This document shows, piece after piece, positions 5,169-8,715 of a stretch of DNA of 8,715 bases (positions are counted from its first letter, which is position 1; every line of letters begins with the position of its first letter). This DNA is from Spirochaetia bacterium (lineage in GTDB: Bacteria > Spirochaetota > Spirochaetia > Treponematales > Treponemataceae), in contig CAAGGF010000076.1 in assembly GCA_900769325.1 (NCBI GenBank), forward strand, positions 1 through 8,715, read 5' to 3'. Under the pieces are notes generated by a model that was given only the letters and a program-made list of their open reading frames with translations, ran no database searches and was not told the origin of the DNA. The translations under genes were made by a program, and so were the position numbers.

Positions 5169-6046
5169 TGAATTTTATAAATAAATTTAAAAAAATTTCT
5201 ATTTTTCTCATTCTTTTCATAAAAACATATTCGTTTTCACAAAGCCAGTCACCTGTTTTTCTTGGAGTCATCTCATCCGATGCAGACGAAAACATGATTA
5301 ACATGACAGAAGATATGTTTTTCAAGCAGATTTCAGATTTTTTCCCGAACGCAAAAGATTTCCGCTTCAAAAAAAAAGAAACCATTTCTCAAATTAACTT
5401 AGAAAGTTTCGAGATTACAGACATTCCGCTTCAATCCGAAAACACTGTAATTTTTGCTTCAATAAAAAAAATCGACGAAACAAACGGAAAATGGCAGTGC
5501 AGTATTTTCTACAAACTGCAAAATTCACAGACGGAAGTTTTTGAAAAAGAATACGATTCCTACTACAAAATCCTTATGGAATCAAAAGATTTTTTTCAAG
5601 GAATTTTTAATTCTCCGCAAAAAAAGAAAGACGACTCTCCCAAAGAAAAAAAACAGGAGCCTAAAAAAAATCCTTCGGTAACAATAGAAATTCTTGCAGG
5701 AACATGGACAGGTGAAAAAAACATCAGCAAAGTCGTAATTCTTCGCGGCGGAAGAGGTTTTATAATTTTTACAAACGGGGCCTCAATGAACATAAATGTT
5801 TCAATCGATGAAAATTCATTCATTCATGTAAAGCAGACAAGTTCTTCAAACGCTTCTTTTTATCCTGAACTTCCAAGAAAAAACGCCCTTGAAATCGCAC
5901 CTTTTGCAAAACCAATAGAATGGATTTTACAGTACAACGACGACGACACTCTTTCAGGAATAAAAAACACAATCACATTAAACCAGAATCAAGATCCTGT
6001 TCAAACTGAAATAAAAGTCCTCTGGAACAGAAAAAGTCCTTTCTAA
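5168..6046 (+). CDS. Exported protein of unknown function
   Basis: I do not recognise this 292-residue protein. It starts with GTG, sharing its G with the smpB stop (TAGTG), with AAAGGG eleven bases upstream, so it is probably translated by coupling. Residues 1-24 look like a signal peptide: a Lys-rich beginning (6-9), a hydrophobic core (10-18) and likely cleavage after about SFS (22-24). No lipobox Cys is present, so it should be periplasmic or released rather than a lipoprotein. Residues 25-150 form a mixed domain. A Lys/Pro/Glu linker (about 150-170) leads to a strand-rich C-terminal domain with LAGTWTGEK, a beginning reminiscent of lipocalin-like barrels, though nothing firmer supports that. 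It meets the reverse-strand tsaC tail to tail with a four-base overlap and no room for a separate terminator. Confidence 0.85.
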   Translation: MNFINKFKKISIFLILFIKTYSFSQSQSPVFLGVISSDADENMINMTEDMFFKQISDFFPNAKDFRFKKKETISQINLESFEITDIPLQSENTVIFASIKKIDETNGKWQCSIFYKLQNSQTEVFEKEYDSYYKILMESKDFFQGIFNSPQKKKDDSPKEKKQEPKKNPSVTIEILAGTWTGEKNISKVVILRGGRGFIIFTNGASMNINVSIDENSFIHVKQTSSSNASFYPELPRKNALEIAPFAKPIEWILQYNDDDTLSGIKNTITLNQNQDPVQTEIKVLWNRKSPF

Positions 6047-6603
6047 ATTCCGCTGATTTTTACGGCGCCTTCCCTTATTAATTTTATTTTTCCGTCCAAA
6101 ACGCTTACAATTGTCGAAGGAAGTGAATTTTTTAAATCTCCGTCAAAAACCATTAAATCGACATCGTTTTCAAATTCTTTTTCAAGTTCACTTACATTTG
6201 TTTTACACGCAAAACCGCTTCTGTTTGCACTTGTTGAATAAATCGGTTTTCCGCATAACGAAATGACATCGCAAAGCCACTTATCACCGGGAACTCTTAA
6301 AGCGACAGTCGAATCTGATTTTTTTTCTTTCACGATTATAGTCAAAGGTCCTGGCCAAAATTTTAAAAGTTCTTCAGGGATTTTTTCATCGGTAATTGAA
6401 ATTAAATCTTCTTTTTTTGAAATTAACTGAATAAAAGGTTTTGTTTCGCTTCTTCCCTTAATTTTTCTGATTTTTTCGTCAGTTTTTCCGACAATTCCTG
6501 AAAAACCATAAACAGTATCAGTCGGAATTAAAACAACTTTTTCCTGTTTTAAAAAATCAGCACATAAAACACAAGAATTTTCATCAGATTTGAGGCATTT
6601 CAT
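6043..6603 (-). CDS. tsaC: Threonylcarbamoyl-AMP synthase TsaC (YrdC domain)
   Basis: The 186-residue protein makes threonylcarbamoyl-AMP from threonine, bicarbonate and ATP, the first step of the t6A modification at position 37 of ANN-decoding tRNAs. YrdC-domain motifs appear in order: PTDTVYG (27-33), KGRSETKP (49-56), WPGPLT (83-88), LRVP (102-105), STSAN (123-127), PSTIV (162-166) and REGA (177-180). The protein ends after the YrdC domain, so it is the short TsaC type without the C-terminal Sua5 domain. The partners TsaB, TsaD and TsaE are not in this window. It starts inside the last 20 bases of the FtsB-like gene, so the two form an operon, and AGGGA lies about ten bases before the ATG. 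Its stop overlaps the stop of the convergent exported-protein gene. Confidence 0.95.
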   Translation of the reverse strand: MKCLKSDENSCVLCADFLKQEKVVLIPTDTVYGFSGIVGKTDEKIRKIKGRSETKPFIQLISKKEDLISITDEKIPEELLKFWPGPLTIIVKEKKSDSTVALRVPGDKWLCDVISLCGKPIYSTSANRSGFACKTNVSELEKEFENDVDLMVFDGDLKNSLPSTIVSVLDGKIKLIREGAVKISGI

Positions 6604-7198
6604 AAACCGGTATTCCCTGAATTACAGTTTTTTCTTTTTTGATTTTAAAAGAAATGTTTCCTTTTAAAATGTCAATCAAAATAAAAATCATAAACGAAAG
6701 AAGGAAAAATATGATTCCGATTGCCTTTAAAATATTTTCAGGAATATATTTTTCTTCAGTATGACGCAAAACAGTTCCAGGGTCATAAAGGTTATTCTGA
6801 AACGGCTTTAATCCCCGGATTTTTACGATTTTTTCATTATCCTGAACATAATCAAGTCTGTGTGCATAACAACGGATTAAATCTTTATCATTTTTCAATG
6901 CACCAAGAGTAAAATTTAATTCTTCATTGATTGCTTCAATCTGGCTGGTCTGAAGGCTTACTCTGATTTTTTCTTCTTTTAAATGAGAATAACAAACAAG
7001 CCCGTTTCTTCCGGCAATAAGAGAAATCAATGTATAAAAAAAAGTTCCGATAAACGCGGCAAATAAAATTTTCGACTTTATCATTATAAAAATATTTTCG
7101 GAAGAATTTTTTATTTCCTTTATTAAAAAAGTCGTGGTATAATAAAATAAATATTTGAAAAACAGCTTTTCTTTTTCACTTTTTAAGAGAAATGTCAA
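6584..7198 (-). CDS. FtsB/DivIC-like membrane protein with an extra C-terminal membrane segment
   Basis: The protein is 204 residues, or 166 if it starts at the inner ATG (7084). Its layout is a membrane segment (about 41-63), a predicted coiled coil with the expected EAINEELNF core (70-105), then the block LIRCYAHRLDYVQDNEKIVKI (107-127). Segment, coil and an A.R.L.YV...EKI block are the hallmark of FtsB/DivIC, the bitopic proteins of the division-site FtsQLB complex. Unlike usual FtsB, about 40 residues follow and then a second membrane segment (156-177) with a basic cytoplasmic end. The outer start has AAGGAAG well placed upstream; the inner start sits just before the membrane segment but has no ribosome site. 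It is first in an operon with tsaC and divergent from the acidic-protein gene. Division is inferred from this resemblance. Confidence 0.7.
   Translation of the reverse strand: MTFLLKSEKEKLFFKYLFYYTTTFLIKEIKNSSENIFIMIKSKILFAAFIGTFFYTLISLIAGRNGLVCYSHLKEEKIRVSLQTSQIEAINEELNFTLGALKNDKDLIRCYAHRLDYVQDNEKIVKIRGLKPFQNNLYDPGTVLRHTEEKYIPENILKAIGIIFFLLSFMIFILIDILKGNISFKIKKEKTVIQGIPVYEMPQI
7135..7143 (+). promoter_or_regulatory. Extended -10 promoter facing the acidic-protein gene
   Basis: TGGTATAAT is a perfect extended -10 (TGnTATAAT) on the plus strand with no good -35. Transcription would start near 7150, giving a leader of about 135 bases to the ATG at 7285. It lies inside the FtsB-like gene if that gene uses its outer start, and just upstream if it uses the inner ATG at 7084. 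Confidence 0.45.
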
Positions 7199-7206
7199 AA
7201 AACTTC

Positions 7207-7226
7207 CTTAAAGAATTTCTTAAAGA
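7207..7226. repeat. Direct repeat between divergent genes
   Basis: CTTAAAGA occurs twice (7207-7214 and 7219-7226), twelve bases apart, with near dyad symmetry around AAGAATTTCTT. It lies just before the outer start of the FtsB-like gene and within the predicted leader of the acidic-protein gene, where a regulator could touch both. The rest of the 86-base gap holds only the AGAGGA ribosome site at 7273-7278. Confidence 0.35.
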
Positions 7227-7284
7227 TTAGCCTTTTTTCTGCCGATAATTACAACGAATAAAACTATCTTTAGAGAGGAATTGT

Positions 7285-8715
7285 ATGAGTGATTCAACAG
7301 ATAATACAAACGAATTAGACAGTTACGGTGTATGGGTAAAACGACCGCCAAAAGATGCTTTACAAGATGATTTTTCTACACCTCAAGAACAAACGGAATC
7401 ATTTGACAGTTCCAGCATTGACCTTCCAGAGATAAACGATTTTGATGAAACCTCATTTGAAAACTCAAATGCTGCCATTTCAGAATCCGAAGCAAATACA
7501 ATTTCAGAAGACATTTTCAACACAGAAGAAATGTCAGTAAACGAAGAAAACCTTTCTCAAGAAACAAATATTGAAGAAAATCCTTTGCAAGAAGAAAATC
7601 AAGAACAGTCTTTTGAAGAAGTTTCGCTTGAAGACGGTGAAATCGACCTTGACAATTTTATGAGCGACTCTTCAGAAGTCAGTGCAGACGATTTTTTAAG
7701 TTCTTCAGGCGACGGAGAAGTTTCGCTAGACGACTTTATGGATTCAGGCTCAGACGGTGAAATCGACCTTGATGCCTTTATGGATGACGGATTTTCATCT
7801 GCAGGTTCATCTTCTAAAAAAGAAGACGATGTTCAAAACGACGATGCTTTAGACATAAATGTAAATTTCACAGACAACACTCAGGATGAAATTCCTGTAC
7901 GCGAAATCACAGAAGAAGACGAACTTCCTTCAGAAGAATATTCAGATGAAGAAGAAAATGTGTCATTAAACACGCAGGAAGTTACAGCAGATTTTGGGGA
8001 ATCAGAAGATGTAGACTTAAGCGACTTTGGAATCGACTCTGATGCAGAAGAAACTCCTGTTACAGACAATGTAAAGCAAGGAAAAAAATCAGAAGACATC
8101 GATTACGACCTTGCAATTTCCGAAGACGACGCAAACGATTCAGTTGCCCCTGTTGTAAACGAAGTTAAATCAACTTCACACGAAGCAGAAGAAACTCAAG
8201 AACAAGCGCAAACCGTTCCTGCAGATTCAACAGTTGTAAACAACGACCTTTTAAAACAAATTGTAAACGATCTTTCAGGTCTTAAAAACGAACTTAATTC
8301 CCTTAAAAACGACTTTGCAGAATTAAAAAGTCACAATTCCTTAGATCCCAGTGCCCCTAAATCAGCTGGAGGAGAATATTCAGATTCTAATAAAGAAAAC
8401 ACTGGATTTTTCCAGTCTGATGATTCAGATGAAACAATAGCACTTTCAGGAGACGAACTTTCAAACATCGTAAACAGTTCAGACATCTGTGAAGAAGACG
8501 ATGAAAGCAATGAAACTTTAGAGCCTGTTGTAGAAGATTCAGTTGAACCTGTAGACGAAGAACTTTCCATAAAAGAAGATTCACTTGATTTCCCAGAAGA
8601 AATTCAAGAAACTGAAATTTCTTCAAATGAGGAAAACGATATTTTTGAAAGCGAGGATTCCTTAAAAGAAGAAACTCAGGAAATTCAAGAAAACGAGATT
8701 TCTTCAAATGAGGAA
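7285..8715 (+). CDS. Acidic, repeat-rich, largely disordered protein, open at the right edge
   Basis: At least 477 residues with no stop before the window ends; AGAGGA (7273-7278) supports the ATG. Asp, Glu and Ser dominate and basic residues are few, so most of it should be disordered and strongly negative. Visible landmarks are: an N-terminal LDSYGVWVKRPP (11-22); four phenylalanine-centred acidic motifs, IDLDNFM (120-126), SADDFL (133-138), VSLDDFM (146-152) and IDLDAFM (160-166), with a related VDLSDFGID (243-251); a short coiled coil (321-348) with hydrophobics at 326, 330, 333, 337, 340, 344 and 347; and GFF with DETIALSGDEL (374-392). The SLDDFM-type and ETIALSGDEL-type motifs recall other treponemal proteins, from memory only. 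No signal peptide or membrane segment is seen in this part. A scaffold-like cytoplasmic role is a guess; the missing C-terminus may hold a folded domain. Confidence 0.85.
   Translation, partial: MSDSTDNTNELDSYGVWVKRPPKDALQDDFSTPQEQTESFDSSSIDLPEINDFDETSFENSNAAISESEANTISEDIFNTEEMSVNEENLSQETNIEENPLQEENQEQSFEEVSLEDGEIDLDNFMSDSSEVSADDFLSSSGDGEVSLDDFMDSGSDGEIDLDAFMDDGFSSAGSSSKKEDDVQNDDALDINVNFTDNTQDEIPVREITEEDELPSEEYSDEEENVSLNTQEVTADFGESEDVDLSDFGIDSDAEETPVTDNVKQGKKSEDIDYDLAISEDDANDSVAPVVNEVKSTSHEAEETQEQAQTVPADSTVVNNDLLKQIVNDLSGLKNELNSLKNDFAELKSHNSLDPSAPKSAGGEYSDSNKENTGFFQSDDSDETIALSGDELSNIVNSSDICEEDDESNETLEPVVEDSVEPVDEELSIKEDSLDFPEEIQETEISSNEENDIFESEDSLKEETQEIQENEISSNEE
7633..7772 (+). repeat. Internal motif repeats in the acidic protein
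   Basis: A 20-base sequence starting GACGGTGAAATCGACC is identical at 7633-7652 and 7753-7772, encoding DGEIDLD twice, 120 bases (40 codons) apart. A diverged copy encoding DGEVSLDDFM starts at 7711. The conserved Phe residues fall 12, 14 and 14 positions apart, indicating short module duplication. Confidence 0.7.
8599..8715 (+). repeat. Start of an 81-base (27-residue) tandem repeat
   Basis: The segment encoding EIQETEISSNEE (8599-8634) returns as EIQENEISSNEE (8680-8715), 81 bases later, with three base differences in 36. The second copy is cut by the window edge, so the number of units is unknown. Such identical in-frame units can change number by slippage or recombination. Confidence 0.7.

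Noticed and set aside
7881..8707. Several Ser-rich or Leu/Phe-rich reverse-strand open frames
   Set aside because: They are mirror images of the Glu/Asp/Ser-rich codons of the acidic protein and lack ribosome sites and plausible protein features.

Overview
The window looks like a spirochaete chromosome, most likely a host-associated Treponema. This rests on low G+C, A/T-ended codons, a compact smpB-centred core block, and a long acidic protein with treponeme-looking motifs. The genus is an inference from remembered family resemblance; no search was run. The left half (about 1-4650) is an accessory block and the right half (about 4670-8715) is core chromosome.

Accessory block. At the left edge a reverse-strand gene may begin and run out of the window; one reading resembles a transposase N-terminus. 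A 180-base stretch with two imperfect stem-loops and a plus-strand terminator follows. Next comes a reverse-strand Fic-family AMP-transferase that carries its own inhibitory helix. It is divergent from a two-gene unit made of a small unknown protein and an AbiEii-type nucleotidyltransferase that overlap by 155 bases, read as a probable toxin-antitoxin or abortive-infection pair. A reverse-strand PD-(D/E)XK-like protein and a 71-residue DUF4177-like protein follow. A decayed copy of the 3' end of the DUF4177-like gene lies on the far side of the nuclease gene, so that gene sits between two direct repeats. The block ends with a frameshifted Gly/Ala-rich fragment that may be the tail of a TrbL-type conjugation protein. 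Together this looks like a small island of defence and addiction genes with debris of a mobile element.

Core block. smpB has a near-consensus promoter placed so that transcription should start at or beside the ATG, predicting a leaderless mRNA. It overlaps by one base an exported protein of unknown function. That gene meets, tail to tail with a four-base overlap, a reverse-strand pair: a membrane protein resembling FtsB/DivIC, then TsaC, which starts the threonylcarbamoyladenosine tRNA modification. Divergent from this pair is a very acidic, mostly disordered protein with repeated short motifs, a short coiled coil and a 27-residue tandem repeat, still open at the right edge.

The core genes mix translation quality control (SmpB), tRNA modification (TsaC) and probably division (FtsB-like). 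The accessory genes have no evident link to them beyond position. No tRNA, rRNA or CRISPR array was seen. The most unusual observations are the deeply overlapping AbiE-like pair, the nuclease gene bracketed by whole and broken copies of another gene, the predicted leaderless starts, and the repeat-rich acidic protein.
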